Positions 8,983 through 18,999 are shown, counted from the stretch's first letter. The stretch: 64,000 nucleotides of DNA from Oscillospiraceae bacterium (GCA_902774035.1 CACYHA010000002.1:47119-111118); one strand, 5' to 3'. Translations and numbers: made by a program. The notes: generated by a model from the sequence alone, not told the origin.

Positions 8983-10347
8983 TCAGATCTTCGGCAGTGT
9001 GGCGAAGCTTGCCTGCAGCTCCTCGTCGGTCGGGATATAGTCATCCATCTTGCCGTCGTGGAACTTCTCATAGGCGACCATGTCGAAATAGCCGGTGCCG
9101 GTCAGGCCGAAGACGATTGTCTTCTCCTCGCCGGTCTCCTTGCATTTCAGCGCCTCGTCGATGGCGGCTTTGATGGCGTGGGAGCTTTCCGGCGCGGGGA
9201 GGATGCCCTCCACCCGGGCGAACTGTTCCGCAGCGGCAAAGACGTCGGTCTGCTTGACGCTGACCGCTTCCATGTAGCCGTCGTCGTAAAGCTGGGAGAG
9301 AACGGGGCTCATGCCGTGGTAGCGCAGGCCGCCGGCGTGGTTCGGCGCGGGGATGAAGTTGCTGCCGAGGGTGTACATCTTCGCCAGCGGGCAGACCATG
9401 CCGGTGTCGCAGAAGTCATAGGCGTACACGCCGCGGGTGAAGCTCGGGCAGGACGCGGGCTCCACGGCGATGATGCGGTAATCCGCCTCGCCGCGCAGCT
9501 TTTCGCCCATGAAGGGGGCGATCAGGCCGCCGAGGTTGGAGCCGCCGCCGGCGCAGCCGATGATGATGTCGGGCTTGATGCCGTATTTGTCGAGCGCAGC
9601 CTTGGTCTCGAGACCGATCACGCTCTGGTGCAGCAGCACCTGGTTGAGCACGGAGCCGAGCACATAGCGGTAGCCGGGGGTGCTGGTGGCGACTTCGACC
9701 GCCTCGCTGATCGCGCAACCGAGGGAGCCGGTCGTGCCGGGATGGGCTTCGAGGATCTTTTTGCCGATCATCGTGGATTCCGAGGGCGACGGGGTCACGC
9801 TCGCGCCGTAGGTGCGCATGACTTCGCGGCGGAAGGGCTTCTGCTCGTAGCTGACCTTGACCATGAAGACCTTGCAGTCGAGATCGAAATAGGAACACGC
9901 CATGGAAAGCGCTGTGCCCCATTGACCGGCGCCGGTCTCGGTCGTCACACCCTTGAGGCCCTGCTTCTTGGCGTAGTATGCCTGGGCGATGGCGGAATTC
10001 AGCTTGTGGGAACCGGAGGTGTTGTTGCCTTCAAATTTGTAATAGATCTTTGCGGGGGTGCCGAGCTTTTCTTCCAGGCAGTAGGCGCGCACGAGGGGCG
10101 AGGGACGGTACATTTTGTAAAAATCGCGGATCTCCTGCGGGATCTCGATGTACCGGGTCGTGTTGTCGAGCTCCTGGGCGATGAGCTCTTCGCAGAACAC
10201 GGGCGCCAGTTCTTCCGGCTTCATCGGTTCGTGCGTTCCGGGATTCAGAAGGGGCGCGGGCTTGTTTTTCATGTCGGCACGGACGTTGTACCATGCCTGG
10301 GGCATCTCCTTTTCTTCGAGATAGATTTTGTACGGGATCTTACTCAT
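8983..10347 (-). CDS. trpB: Tryptophan synthase beta chain, TrpB2 type
   Basis: PLP enzyme condensing indole and L-serine to L-tryptophan. It has the PLP lysine in NNTSGSHKLNSA, the glycine-rich phosphate loop GCAGGGSNLGG, TETGAGQWGTA, and YRPSPLVRA near the N-terminus. Length (about 454 residues) and sequence fit the TrpB2 branch, which usually works without tight TrpA association; no trpA or other trp gene is adjacent. I chose ATG 10347 because AGAAAGG lies 9 bp upstream; the ATG at 10356 directly abuts that site. Expression is controlled by an upstream Trp-specific T-box. No clear terminator is visible downstream, where the IS3 remnant begins about 40 bp after the stop; that gap holds a short CTGTCCACTG/TTCACTGTCC repeat. 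Confidence 0.95.
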   Translation of the reverse strand: MSKIPYKIYLEEKEMPQAWYNVRADMKNKPAPLLNPGTHEPMKPEELAPVFCEELIAQELDNTTRYIEIPQEIRDFYKMYRPSPLVRAYCLEEKLGTPAKIYYKFEGNNTSGSHKLNSAIAQAYYAKKQGLKGVTTETGAGQWGTALSMACSYFDLDCKVFMVKVSYEQKPFRREVMRTYGASVTPSPSESTMIGKKILEAHPGTTGSLGCAISEAVEVATSTPGYRYVLGSVLNQVLLHQSVIGLETKAALDKYGIKPDIIIGCAGGGSNLGGLIAPFMGEKLRGEADYRIIAVEPASCPSFTRGVYAYDFCDTGMVCPLAKMYTLGSNFIPAPNHAGGLRYHGMSPVLSQLYDDGYMEAVSVKQTDVFAAAEQFARVEGILPAPESSHAIKAAIDEALKCKETGEEKTIVFGLTGTGYFDMVAYEKFHDGKMDDYIPTDEELQASFATLPKI

Positions 10348-10416
10348 GTCATTCATCCTTTCTGTAAATTATTTGATCCGAGGATCCCCGTTTGCAGCCG
10401 CTTCGGCTGCTGCTGA

Positions 10417-10692
10417 GAAAAGAAAAACTCCCGTCTCAGCTTTTTGCTGGGACAGGAGAGGAAACTCTCTTGCGGTGCCACCCGGCTTGACGCTTTCGCG
10501 CCCACTTTGCGCATACATCGTGATATGCTGACCTTTGATAACGGAGCGCCTATCTCCGACGCACATACTCGCCTTGCGCTTTCTGCTTGCCCTCGGAAGT
10601 CCATTCGACCGCATATCTTCTGCCGCGCTTTCACCGTCCGCAGCTCGCTTTGAGAACAGGGGTGCGATCTACTCACTCTTCCTCATCGGTTT
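10417..10692 (-). ncRNA. T-box leader RNA with Trp (UGG) specifier, controlling trpB
   Basis: On the minus strand the leader begins near GATGAGGAAGAGTGAGTAGA, shows the specifier-loop context GAA-TGG-AC with the TGG codon at 10603-10601, and carries the T-box signature GGGTGGCACCGC near 10486-10473, which pairs with the uncharged tRNA acceptor end. It ends in a 13-bp terminator stem (10458-10446 with 10440-10428, loop AAAAA) followed by TTTTTCTTTTC. Uncharged tRNA-Trp should stabilise the antiterminator and switch trpB on. An extra 7-bp hairpin (10394-10410) lies between terminator and start codon; its role is unknown. Confidence 0.93.
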
Positions 10693-10697
10693 AGCAC

Positions 10698-10726
10698 ACT
10701 ATATCACGAAAGCGGGCGCTTGTCAA
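10698..10726 (-). promoter_or_regulatory. Promoter of the T-box/trpB transcript
   Basis: On the minus strand a perfect TTGACA (10726-10721), a 17-bp spacer and TATAGT (10703-10698) lie immediately upstream of the T-box leader. Confidence 0.88.
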
Positions 10727-10904
10727 GCGTTTTTTGAAAAAAAGTTCCTTTATTTTTTTCGGCGGCGGCGATTGGAACGCGGCAAAAGCAACATTTGTCC
10801 ACCAACTGCGGCGGCCGCTTTGGCAAAATGCACAAGGCGCACCGCCGTTTTTTCATCGAAAAGTCAAAAATGCGGGCGGGAGACGGTTTTTTTGAATGCG
10901 GTTC

Positions 10905-10933
10905 TTGATTTCTTGACGGTTCGGTGTTATACT
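10905..10933 (+). promoter_or_regulatory. Promoter of the P1 gene
   Basis: TTGATT 10905-10910, 17 bp, TATACT 10928-10933. The sequence from the -10 box onward, TATACTnATTATGACTAA, recurs at the P4 promoter (54220-54237). The implied leader is about 142 nt. The rest of the gap back to the trpB promoter (10727-10904) shows nothing else I can name. Confidence 0.75.
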
Positions 10934-11081
10934 CATTATGACTAAGATTGACTTTTTCTATGCTGTTGCCGGCAGAACCGGGAAAACTTCGGTCAGGAGG
11001 TTGGCCCGTGTCGCGGCAGCGGCGGCGAAAAAAGCGTTCGAGTGCGGCTTGCCGCAAGTTTTTCCCAAGGAGGCAAATCTT

Positions 11082-14000
11082 ATGTTTAAACTCGTGAAAC
11101 GCAACCTCTCTGTGCTGCTGACGGTTCTGATGCTGCTGAGCTGCTGGGTCTTTGTTGCGCCCGAAAAGGCAAAGGCGGCAGTGGAACAGGAAATGTATGA
11201 AATTGAAGTTGCGGTCAGTCTCGTGAACGATAACGACCGCGACGACAACTATTATACTATTACTTATAAGCGGCCCAACGGCACCACCGGCACCGTGAAG
11301 AAGTACCGCGCGGCGGAATTGGGCCCCGGCGGAACGGGCAAAACGGAGTATCGCATCGACACTTTTTCTCTGGACGGTATTCCCATCAGACTGGACTATG
11401 CCTGCAACGGTAATGAGGTGAGCTGCTGGTATATCATGGGTGTGTCGCTGGTCAGCGGCGACCAGAAAACTTTGTTCCAGGGTCAGCTCGGCGGCGAGAC
11501 GCTGCTCATCTACAAAAGAATTTCCGCCTGGATCGACTTTACAAATAAGACCAGCGGGATCAGCGATAACGGTACGGACGACAAACGGCACAATGACTGG
11601 ACGAACAAAGACGCCTGCACAGCCACCAGCCAGCCGCACGTGGCGCAGCTCACGATGGAACGCCGACCGGATGAAGCCGGCGACATCCAGATCCCCAACG
11701 AGGCCGGCGACTACGGCACCACCGGTACCACCTTCTATGTGAAGGATCAGTTCGGCGTGCGTCTGGGCAGCAACTGCTATAATGTGACCGTCACGCCCAA
11801 GGACAGCGCACAGAGCGCTTATATCAGTGCGCATTCCGACGACTCCTACGCGTCGAACCTGCTGGAGGGCTATGCCATCGACGTGGCCGAGGGTGCCCGC
11901 CGACTGCAGACCGTCTATAACAAGAACACCGGCACCTGGGGCGGCGGCGGCGATACCCGCTTTGACGAGCCTTTGACATTGACCGTCACGGACAGAAAGC
12001 AAAACTATACGCTGACTGAAGACTTGATCCTTCCGCTGACGCAGCCCGAATATGAGGTCTTCTTCTCTGAATATACCGGCGGCGACGGCGAGGTCAGCCC
12101 CGAAAGCTACCCGAGAATGGTTTACAGTTTGCCGATCGGTTCTTTGCCGTCGGCGGACCGTCCGGGCTACACCTTCCTCGGCTTCTTCAAAGGCAGCGGC
12201 GGCGTGACAGAGAATTCGACCCCGCCCTCGAGCTGGGGCGAGCAGGTCACCGAAAACACGATCGTGAACGGCGAAAACACGGAGGCCTCAAACTCCCCGT
12301 ATCACTGCGGCTGGACCTATGCGCCCTGTACCGTTACGGTGAAAAACAACCGGGGCAAGACGGTGCGCACCGTGACCGGAAAATATGACCATACGCTCAA
12401 CGGCTCCACCCTGAGCAGCATTTTGAACGACCCGGCGGCCGCCTACGAAAAGGCGCCCGGCGAAACCGGCGAATACAACGACCTGCGGCCGTATAAGCTG
12501 GTCGTCGAATCCGGCATGGAGTATGTCAGCTCCAGCCAGCAGGAACGCTCCGAGGCGCAGATCGGCAAGGATCTGATCAACGACAACCTGCAGCTTGAGG
12601 GCGATATCACCGTCCGCATTCACTACCGCCAGACGAACGCTTCGAAATATACCATCCAGTTCTTCGACAAATCGACCACCCCGATCAGCTCCAACGCGAA
12701 CTATACCTACGGGCAGTACGCGGCTGTGCCGAGCGGCGAGTTCACCTGGCCGGAGGATAACACCTATACCTATACCTTCGCAGGCTGGGCGAAGCAGCGC
12801 CATGCGGGCGACAAGAACTACTTCCTCGACGCGCACTATGTGACAGTCAAGGATGACGAGGGTGTGGAACACACCGAGCTCGAAGTGAGCCAGGCCATTC
12901 CGCTGGTGGACGTTGCGAACACGCCGATCGTTGCGGACGTGAACTACGTTGCCGTCTATGCCCGTGTGTTCAAGACCTACGACGCGACCTTCCATTACAC
13001 CAAGGACGGCGACGAAAAACAGTCCTTCACCCAGGAAGACGCATACCATTATAATGGACACATCACGCCGCCGGCCTCCATTGAACGCGAGACCGAAAAC
13101 GGCAAGGTCACCGACAACCCGACCGCGTCCTTCGTTGCCCGCGGCTATGTCTGGGAGTTTGCCGGCTGGTACACCGAGGAAGAGGGCGGAACCCTGGTCG
13201 ACTTCGGCAACATGGCCGACCCGAACAGCAACCTGACCGATGTCGGCGGTATGGAATACTGGGCGCAATATGAACAGGGCGATCCGACGTCGAACCGCAT
13301 CCGCTTCTTCACCAAGGCGGGGGCGCTGCTGGAATCCGCGAACGTGGATTACAGCGAGACCGACGTCACCACTGTTCCCGCCATGGAGGCTTCGGCCTAC
13401 AACAAGCTGCGTGCCCGCAACCTTCTCAACTATGAGACCGACACCATGCGCTACACCTTCGACAAGTGGGTCAACGTCCAGAACGGAGAAGAGCTGCCCT
13501 ACAGCGAGAAGCCGCTGACGCCGGCGGATTACTATCCGTCCTATATCGAAGAGCCGCTGCTTACCCTGCGTCTGTATAATGAAAAGAATGAGCTCTACAA
13601 TTATACCGACGTTGCGGGCGCAACGCTCGATATCAGTCAGCTCTCCGACGCCATTCTGCATCCGACAAGAAATGCCGACGCCTATTCCGAGGAATATACC
13701 TTCAAGGGCTGGTCCGAGACGGAATCGGTGCTCTGGACCGAAGGCGAGACCCTGGTGGATCTTTCCAACTTCGTCTTCCCGGATCATGACGTCGACCTCT
13801 ACGCGCATTACGACGCCGTGCCGATCAACTACACGGTGCGCTTCCTGCGCGACGACCAGGAGACGGAGATCAGCACCCAGACCCTGCACTTCGGCGACCC
13901 GATCGTGGAACCCACGCTGAGCGAAGAAGACAAGGTCAAGAGCTCCGACTATCAATACAATTATACCTTTATGGGCTGGAACCTGCCGCCGGCAGACACC

Positions 14001-17000
14001 TGCACCGGCAACGTCGATTACTTCATGACCTTCCGTCAGGGCTACCAGTACTACACCGTGAACTGGCTGGATTACAGCGGCGGTCTCTTCAAGAGCGAGA
14101 AATATGTCTATAACGGCCATATACACATGCCCTATAACGAGCCCGAAACGCCCGCTTATACCGATCCTGAAACCGGCGACCCCGACACCTCCCGCGTCAA
14201 CGTGTTTGATTACTGGGAGTATGTGAACGCTGACGGCGCATTCGGCGAAACGGAGATCGGCCGCTTTGTGATCGGCCAGAAGCTGGGCGGCGCAACGCAG
14301 GAAGAGATCGACAACGGCAAGTACACCGGCCCGCTGACCCCGGCTTACTGGGCGGCGAACAACAATGTCATCACGCTGCGTGCCCGTTACACTGACACGG
14401 AAAACGTGGTCACCATCACACGCTATGACGGCATCGTCGAAGACGGCAAGCCCTTCGGCAACGAGATCGGCAAATCGAAGGTTCCCTACGGCACGACCTA
14501 CGGCGAGCTGCAGGTCGCAACCTCCGTCTATACCCCGCAGTACACCGCCGAAGGCCACTGGAGATTCTCCAAGTGGAACCGTATCACCGGCGAAACGACC
14601 TCATCGCCGATGGCGGACTCCTTCAGCTTCACTGCAGATACCTCCATTGTGGAGATTTACACGTCTGAGCCGCACGGCGGCACCAACGGCGCGCTCTGGA
14701 GCGCGGTCGTGACAAAAGCGCCCACCTTCAGCGAAGAGGGCGTGCGCAGCCGCACCTGCACCGCGGAAGGCTGCGGCTACACGGAGAACACGGTCGTGAT
14801 CCCCGTGCTGCAGGATACCACGGCACCCATCGGCAAGCTCTATGTGAAAGAGAACCAGTGGTCTGCCTATCCGCAGACATTGAGCGAGTCTCCGATCCAG
14901 ACGGCGCAGAACAACATGGTCATCGTGAACGCCGAGGATATGGCGAACAACGCCGGCGACACGGCAGCGAACGCCGAGTTCAACAGCAAGGGCTTCGGCA
15001 GCGGCGTTGCCTCGATCCAGATCGCCCTTGTGGACGGCGACGCATTGCCTGCCTCTCCGTCGGAGATCACCACCTGGTACACCGGCTATACCTATGATGA
15101 GGACGCGGCGCCCAACGCCAGTCTGACCATCGGCAACCTGCTGAACCTCGACGGCGAAGGCGCCGGCAAGCTCTTCCCGCAGATCGAAAACGAAGGCACC
15201 TTTGTCATCTATGTGAAGCTGACCGACAACGCGACTGCGGCCAACGGCGCAGCGCAGGCGAACGTGACCTATCTGCGCTCCGATCTTCTGGTGCTGGATA
15301 CCACCTCGCCGGTGATCGAGATCACCTCCACCGACAATATGACGAACAGCATCCGCCACTGCGAGGATGCGACGATCACCGTCACCGACAACGAGCTGGC
15401 AACGGTCACCCTCAACGGCGCCTCTGATTATCAGCTTCCGGACGAGGAAAGACTCGCAGCCGACATCGGCGGCCTGACCGAGATCACGGTTGGCGAAGAC
15501 ACCTTCCCGGCCACCGACAAGGGCGCCCAGCGCACCATGGAAGGCGGCAAGTTCGTTTACCTCTACAACTCCGCCGGCGAAGGCGAGGATCCCGTCTATG
15601 AGCGCTACACCGCGGACGAGGCCACCGCAACGACCTATACGCCCGAGGCCGGCGAAGGGGAAGACCCCGCCGACATTCCCACCTACACGCTGATCCCGCT
15701 GTATGATTACCGCTACAACACTGCGGAGGACGGCGAGGATCCGGTCTATGCGACGGTCGCGCTGCCTGCGGGCGAAACGACGGTCACCGTCGATGAGACC
15801 ACCTATGACGTGGAACCGCTCCACACCTATACCTATACGCTGCCCGGCGCAGTCCGTCCGCTGGTGGAACTGGTGCAGGAAGGCCTGACCATCACCAGGC
15901 GCGGCCAGTATCAGATCGTTGCGATCGACCGGGCCGGCAACAACAGCAAGGCGAACTTCGAGATCATCGGTTCCCACAGACTGGTCAACTACATTGTGGA
16001 AGCGACCTGCACCGACGACGGCATTAACGCGAAGCGCTGCACGGTCTGCGGCATGATGCCGGAGGAATACGTGGAAGTTCTTCCCGCCCTCGGCCACAAG
16101 ATCGCCCACAAGACGGTTGCCGCCACCTGCACCGTGAACGGCAGAGAATACGATTACTGCGAACGCTGCGGCGAGATCCAGGAAGAGACGATGGTGTCCA
16201 TCGAGGCGACCGGCCACGTATGGCAGAGCGCCGAGGAAGCCTATGTGCTGCGTGCGGCGACCTGCAATGTCGCGGGCGTCCTGCGCTTTAGCTGCACCAA
16301 GTGCGGCAAGACCAAGAACGAAGCCTATGCGGCCCTTGACCCGGACGGCTCGCGTTACACCGCCGCTTTGAGCAGCGGCACCGGCGAGAGCGCCTCTGTC
16401 TACGGCCACAGCCTGTATGCCAGCGAGACCCTGCCCGCCACCTGCACCAGAGCCGGCGACGTGAGCAGAGAATGCAAATACTGCGGCACCTACTTCGTGA
16501 TGGAAGTTCTGCCTCCGCTCGGACATTCCCCGAGCACCAAGAAGTTCTATACCATTGAGGAGGCGACCTGCACCGAGACCGGTCTGCGCGCGCCTTACTG
16601 CGCAAACAACTGCGGCACGGTGATGTATTCCGAAACCGTGGAAACAACAGTGACCGTGAACGATGTGGACGGCCTGAGCGAGATCACGGTCGGCGAGACC
16701 GGTTACCCGCTGACGAACACGGGCAAGGCCCGCGCCAAGGTGGAGGCCACCCCGAATCTTCAGACCTTCACGAGCGAGAACGCCGAAGAAACCGTCTATA
16801 ACGGCCGCACGCTCACCCCGCTTTACGCTTACCGCTACAACATCGCCGCTGAAGGCGAGACCCCGTCCTTCACCTATGTGAACGATGTGGCCGGCCTTTC
16901 GGAGATCACCGTGGAAGGCGAGACCTATGCGCTGGAAGAGATGCATACGTACGCCTACCGGATCGACGATGTGGACTTCACCATCATTGACGCACAGGGC

Positions 17001-18968
17001 AAGACCTCTCTGGATGTGGAAGGCGAAGCCGTTGCCCTGACCGACCTCGGCCAGGCGAGAGCCACCGTGGAAGAAGGCGAAGACATGCTGTATGTCTACC
17101 GCTACGATCTTAACGACGCCGAACAGTTCCTTTACAGCTACACCGACGGCGGTGAGACGAAGTTCTTCCAGAGCAACAGCGCCGACGAGACCGTTTATGA
17201 CGGCAACGCGCTGACGCCGCTCTATGTCTATCGCTGCGCTGACGAAACAGAAGTCAACCTGCCTGAGAACACGGTGGAATACGAAGGCAGCCCCGTGACC
17301 CCGCTGTACGCTTACACCTACACCGTGGCGGACAACGGTGAGTTCGGCAGCACCTATGTGGAGACCGTTCCCGCTCTCGGCCACGACTTCAAGTTCGTTG
17401 AGACTGTGGAACCCACCGCCGAAAGCGAAGGCTACGACCTGTGGAGATGCTCGCGCTGCGGCGCGGAGGAACAGCGCAACATCGTTCCGCCGACCGTCTT
17501 CTACGAGGTCAAGACCTACAACATCGCTTTGAACGGCGAGGGTGAGACGGTTGAGACCGAGCTTTCCAATGAGAGCATCCAGTCCGGCACGCAGCTTCTC
17601 AAAACGGATCTCGGCGACGCGCCGACCCTGGAAGCGAACGAGACCTTCCGTTACGTCTTCAAGGGCTGGAGCAAGACCAAGCAGGATCTGAAGGCCCTGC
17701 AGGATGCCGCGATCGCCGCGGACGACAAGATGCCCAGAGAGATCGCCGAAGGCGAGGAAGTGCCCGAGACAGACGAAGCTCAGGTCACGCTGCCCGAGCT
17801 TGTGACCTTCCCGTTGAAGGTGGAAGAGGACACCACGCTCTATGCCGTGTACCAGCCGCGCTTCGTCAACTATGTGATCAGACTTCTGAAAGAGGACGGC
17901 ACAAGTTACTTCCGCAAGATCGGATACCTGCACTACGGCAACGAGATCACGCCCGAAGCGCCTGCGAAGCCCGAGGATGCCTACGGCTCCTATGTCTTCA
18001 CCGGCTGGCAGCTTCTGAATCCGGAAGCGGGCGAGAGCACGACGCCGTTTGAAACGATCCTCATCACCAGAAACGCCGACTACAAAGCGACCTATGCGCT
18101 CAGCGGCGATGTGAAGCAATATGTGGTCTTCTGGATGTACGGCACGACGAAGCTCGGCGAAGCGACCGTCCACGCCGGCGAGAACGCGGTTTACACCGGT
18201 GCAACGCCCGATGCGGCAGCCCTTGGCCTGCGCCCGAACGACGATGAGCACTACATCTTCACCGGCTGGAGCGGCACAACGACCAACGTGACCGAAAATC
18301 TCCGGGTCTATGCCCAGTTTGAGCCGGAGATCCACCAGTTCGAACGGCAGAACACGGAACAGACCTGCACCACCGGCGCCGGTTACAAGCAGGAATGCAC
18401 GGTTTGCCACTTCGTCCAGGAATTCTACACCAACCAGCCGCTCGGCCACAAGTGGAGGCCCAACGGCGACGACGTGCTTCCGGTGGTTCACCAGGACGGC
18501 ACCTATGAGATCGGCAAGCATCCGGCGATCTGCGAACGCTGCGGCATCACGGAGCTTCAGGATCTGGAACCCGTGCCGATGGAAGTCACTGTGAAGGATA
18601 CCAACGGCACACCGCTGAACGGCGCAAAGGTCACGGTCTACCGCGACAGCACCGAGGCGAGCAAGATCATGTCTGCAAACTCCGGCGAGGACGGCGTGGC
18701 CCACCTGCTGGTGCCTGTGGCCGGTAAGTACCGCATTGTTGTGGAATACAACGGCAAGCGTTCCGAAACCGAAGTTACCGTGAACGAAAGCGGCACAGTG
18801 ACCGGCGGCGCATGGCCCGTCATCAACGCCGAAGGCGTTCAGGCCGGCTGCCCGAAGAACTGCACCTGCCACAAGAGCGGCCTGTGGCCGACGATCTACC
18901 GTGCGCTGCACACCTTCATTTACTGGCTGACGCGCACCAGATGCTGCCCGGATGCGGACTACATTTAA
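11082..18968 (+). CDS. P1: 2628-residue secreted multidomain protein (InlB-type, Ig-like, Cys/GH and Cna-B-like modules)
   Basis: Start ATG 11082 follows AAGGAGG and gives a signal peptide (KLVKRNLSVLLTVLMLLSCW, cleavage near AKA-A); the in-frame extension to 10938 covers the leader and is not used. Order seen: an N-terminal domain shared with P4 (DQFGVRLG) to about residue 330; about eight InlB/Listeria-Bacteroides-type repeats ending in F.GW motifs (YTFAGWAKQ, WEFAGWYTE, YTFKGWSE); Ig-like domain(s) to about 1620; Cys/GH repeats (ATCTDDG...CTVCG...ALGH) to about 2125; three more InlB-type repeats; one more Cys/GH repeat; a Cna-B/SpaA-like domain from 2500; and a tail CPKNCTCHKSG plus an aromatic helix (2590-2628). 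Two Tyr/Thr-rich modules interrupt host domains (listed separately). No LPXTG or membrane anchor is present. Likely a surface or extracellular protein; ligand and function unknown. Confidence 0.9.
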   Translation: MFKLVKRNLSVLLTVLMLLSCWVFVAPEKAKAAVEQEMYEIEVAVSLVNDNDRDDNYYTITYKRPNGTTGTVKKYRAAELGPGGTGKTEYRIDTFSLDGIPIRLDYACNGNEVSCWYIMGVSLVSGDQKTLFQGQLGGETLLIYKRISAWIDFTNKTSGISDNGTDDKRHNDWTNKDACTATSQPHVAQLTMERRPDEAGDIQIPNEAGDYGTTGTTFYVKDQFGVRLGSNCYNVTVTPKDSAQSAYISAHSDDSYASNLLEGYAIDVAEGARRLQTVYNKNTGTWGGGGDTRFDEPLTLTVTDRKQNYTLTEDLILPLTQPEYEVFFSEYTGGDGEVSPESYPRMVYSLPIGSLPSADRPGYTFLGFFKGSGGVTENSTPPSSWGEQVTENTIVNGENTEASNSPYHCGWTYAPCTVTVKNNRGKTVRTVTGKYDHTLNGSTLSSILNDPAAAYEKAPGETGEYNDLRPYKLVVESGMEYVSSSQQERSEAQIGKDLINDNLQLEGDITVRIHYRQTNASKYTIQFFDKSTTPISSNANYTYGQYAAVPSGEFTWPEDNTYTYTFAGWAKQRHAGDKNYFLDAHYVTVKDDEGVEHTELEVSQAIPLVDVANTPIVADVNYVAVYARVFKTYDATFHYTKDGDEKQSFTQEDAYHYNGHITPPASIERETENGKVTDNPTASFVARGYVWEFAGWYTEEEGGTLVDFGNMADPNSNLTDVGGMEYWAQYEQGDPTSNRIRFFTKAGALLESANVDYSETDVTTVPAMEASAYNKLRARNLLNYETDTMRYTFDKWVNVQNGEELPYSEKPLTPADYYPSYIEEPLLTLRLYNEKNELYNYTDVAGATLDISQLSDAILHPTRNADAYSEEYTFKGWSETESVLWTEGETLVDLSNFVFPDHDVDLYAHYDAVPINYTVRFLRDDQETEISTQTLHFGDPIVEPTLSEEDKVKSSDYQYNYTFMGWNLPPADTCTGNVDYFMTFRQGYQYYTVNWLDYSGGLFKSEKYVYNGHIHMPYNEPETPAYTDPETGDPDTSRVNVFDYWEYVNADGAFGETEIGRFVIGQKLGGATQEEIDNGKYTGPLTPAYWAANNNVITLRARYTDTENVVTITRYDGIVEDGKPFGNEIGKSKVPYGTTYGELQVATSVYTPQYTAEGHWRFSKWNRITGETTSSPMADSFSFTADTSIVEIYTSEPHGGTNGALWSAVVTKAPTFSEEGVRSRTCTAEGCGYTENTVVIPVLQDTTAPIGKLYVKENQWSAYPQTLSESPIQTAQNNMVIVNAEDMANNAGDTAANAEFNSKGFGSGVASIQIALVDGDALPASPSEITTWYTGYTYDEDAAPNASLTIGNLLNLDGEGAGKLFPQIENEGTFVIYVKLTDNATAANGAAQANVTYLRSDLLVLDTTSPVIEITSTDNMTNSIRHCEDATITVTDNELATVTLNGASDYQLPDEERLAADIGGLTEITVGEDTFPATDKGAQRTMEGGKFVYLYNSAGEGEDPVYERYTADEATATTYTPEAGEGEDPADIPTYTLIPLYDYRYNTAEDGEDPVYATVALPAGETTVTVDETTYDVEPLHTYTYTLPGAVRPLVELVQEGLTITRRGQYQIVAIDRAGNNSKANFEIIGSHRLVNYIVEATCTDDGINAKRCTVCGMMPEEYVEVLPALGHKIAHKTVAATCTVNGREYDYCERCGEIQEETMVSIEATGHVWQSAEEAYVLRAATCNVAGVLRFSCTKCGKTKNEAYAALDPDGSRYTAALSSGTGESASVYGHSLYASETLPATCTRAGDVSRECKYCGTYFVMEVLPPLGHSPSTKKFYTIEEATCTETGLRAPYCANNCGTVMYSETVETTVTVNDVDGLSEITVGETGYPLTNTGKARAKVEATPNLQTFTSENAEETVYNGRTLTPLYAYRYNIAAEGETPSFTYVNDVAGLSEITVEGETYALEEMHTYAYRIDDVDFTIIDAQGKTSLDVEGEAVALTDLGQARATVEEGEDMLYVYRYDLNDAEQFLYSYTDGGETKFFQSNSADETVYDGNALTPLYVYRCADETEVNLPENTVEYEGSPVTPLYAYTYTVADNGEFGSTYVETVPALGHDFKFVETVEPTAESEGYDLWRCSRCGAEEQRNIVPPTVFYEVKTYNIALNGEGETVETELSNESIQSGTQLLKTDLGDAPTLEANETFRYVFKGWSKTKQDLKALQDAAIAADDKMPREIAEGEEVPETDEAQVTLPELVTFPLKVEEDTTLYAVYQPRFVNYVIRLLKEDGTSYFRKIGYLHYGNEITPEAPAKPEDAYGSYVFTGWQLLNPEAGESTTPFETILITRNADYKATYALSGDVKQYVVFWMYGTTKLGEATVHAGENAVYTGATPDAAALGLRPNDDEHYIFTGWSGTTTNVTENLRVYAQFEPEIHQFERQNTEQTCTTGAGYKQECTVCHFVQEFYTNQPLGHKWRPNGDDVLPVVHQDGTYEIGKHPAICERCGITELQDLEPVPMEVTVKDTNGTPLNGAKVTVYRDSTEASKIMSANSGEDGVAHLLVPVAGKYRIVVEYNGKRSETEVTVNESGTVTGGAWPVINAEGVQAGCPKNCTCHKSGLWPTIYRALHTFIYWLTRTRCCPDADYI
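15471..15860 (+). repeat. Inserted Tyr/Thr-rich module 1 within P1
   Basis: Residues 1464-1593 of P1. The host is an Ig-like domain that starts DATITVTDNELATVTLNG before the module and finishes LTITRRGQYQIVAIDRAGN after it. In between lie GLTEITVGEDTFPATDKG, then paired hairpin-like stretches (PVYERYTADEATATTYTPEA, YTLIPLYDYRYNT, PAGETTVTVDETTYDVEPLH, TYTYT). The same elements occur in P2 (for example 42062-42600). Boundaries are accurate to a few codons. Confidence 0.7.
16647..17360 (+). repeat. Inserted Tyr/Thr-rich module 2 within P1
   Basis: Residues about 1856-2093. It interrupts one Cys/GH repeat: the host reads CGTVMYSETV before the module and ETVPALGHDF after it, so removing it restores a normal repeat. 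The two joints share an imperfect 9-bp direct repeat (GAAACCGTG and GAGACCGTT). The insert contains several copies of GLSEITVxxxxYxLTxxGxARA and TPLYxYxYN elements. Confidence 0.7.
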
Positions 18969-18999
18969 TCCGCGCCCGAAGGCTGACAACTGAATTTCC

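Noticed and set aside
3545-10347. tRNA, rRNA or other structured RNA genes besides the T-box
   Set aside because: No cloverleaf-like sequence, conserved rRNA stretch or further riboswitch signature was recognised here or in the rest of the window by eye; a covariance-model scan would be needed for weak ones.
10938-11081. 48-residue N-terminal extension of P1
   Set aside because: It begins at the predicted transcription start, without a ribosome binding site, and would bury the signal peptide. The ATG at 11082 follows AAGGAGG.
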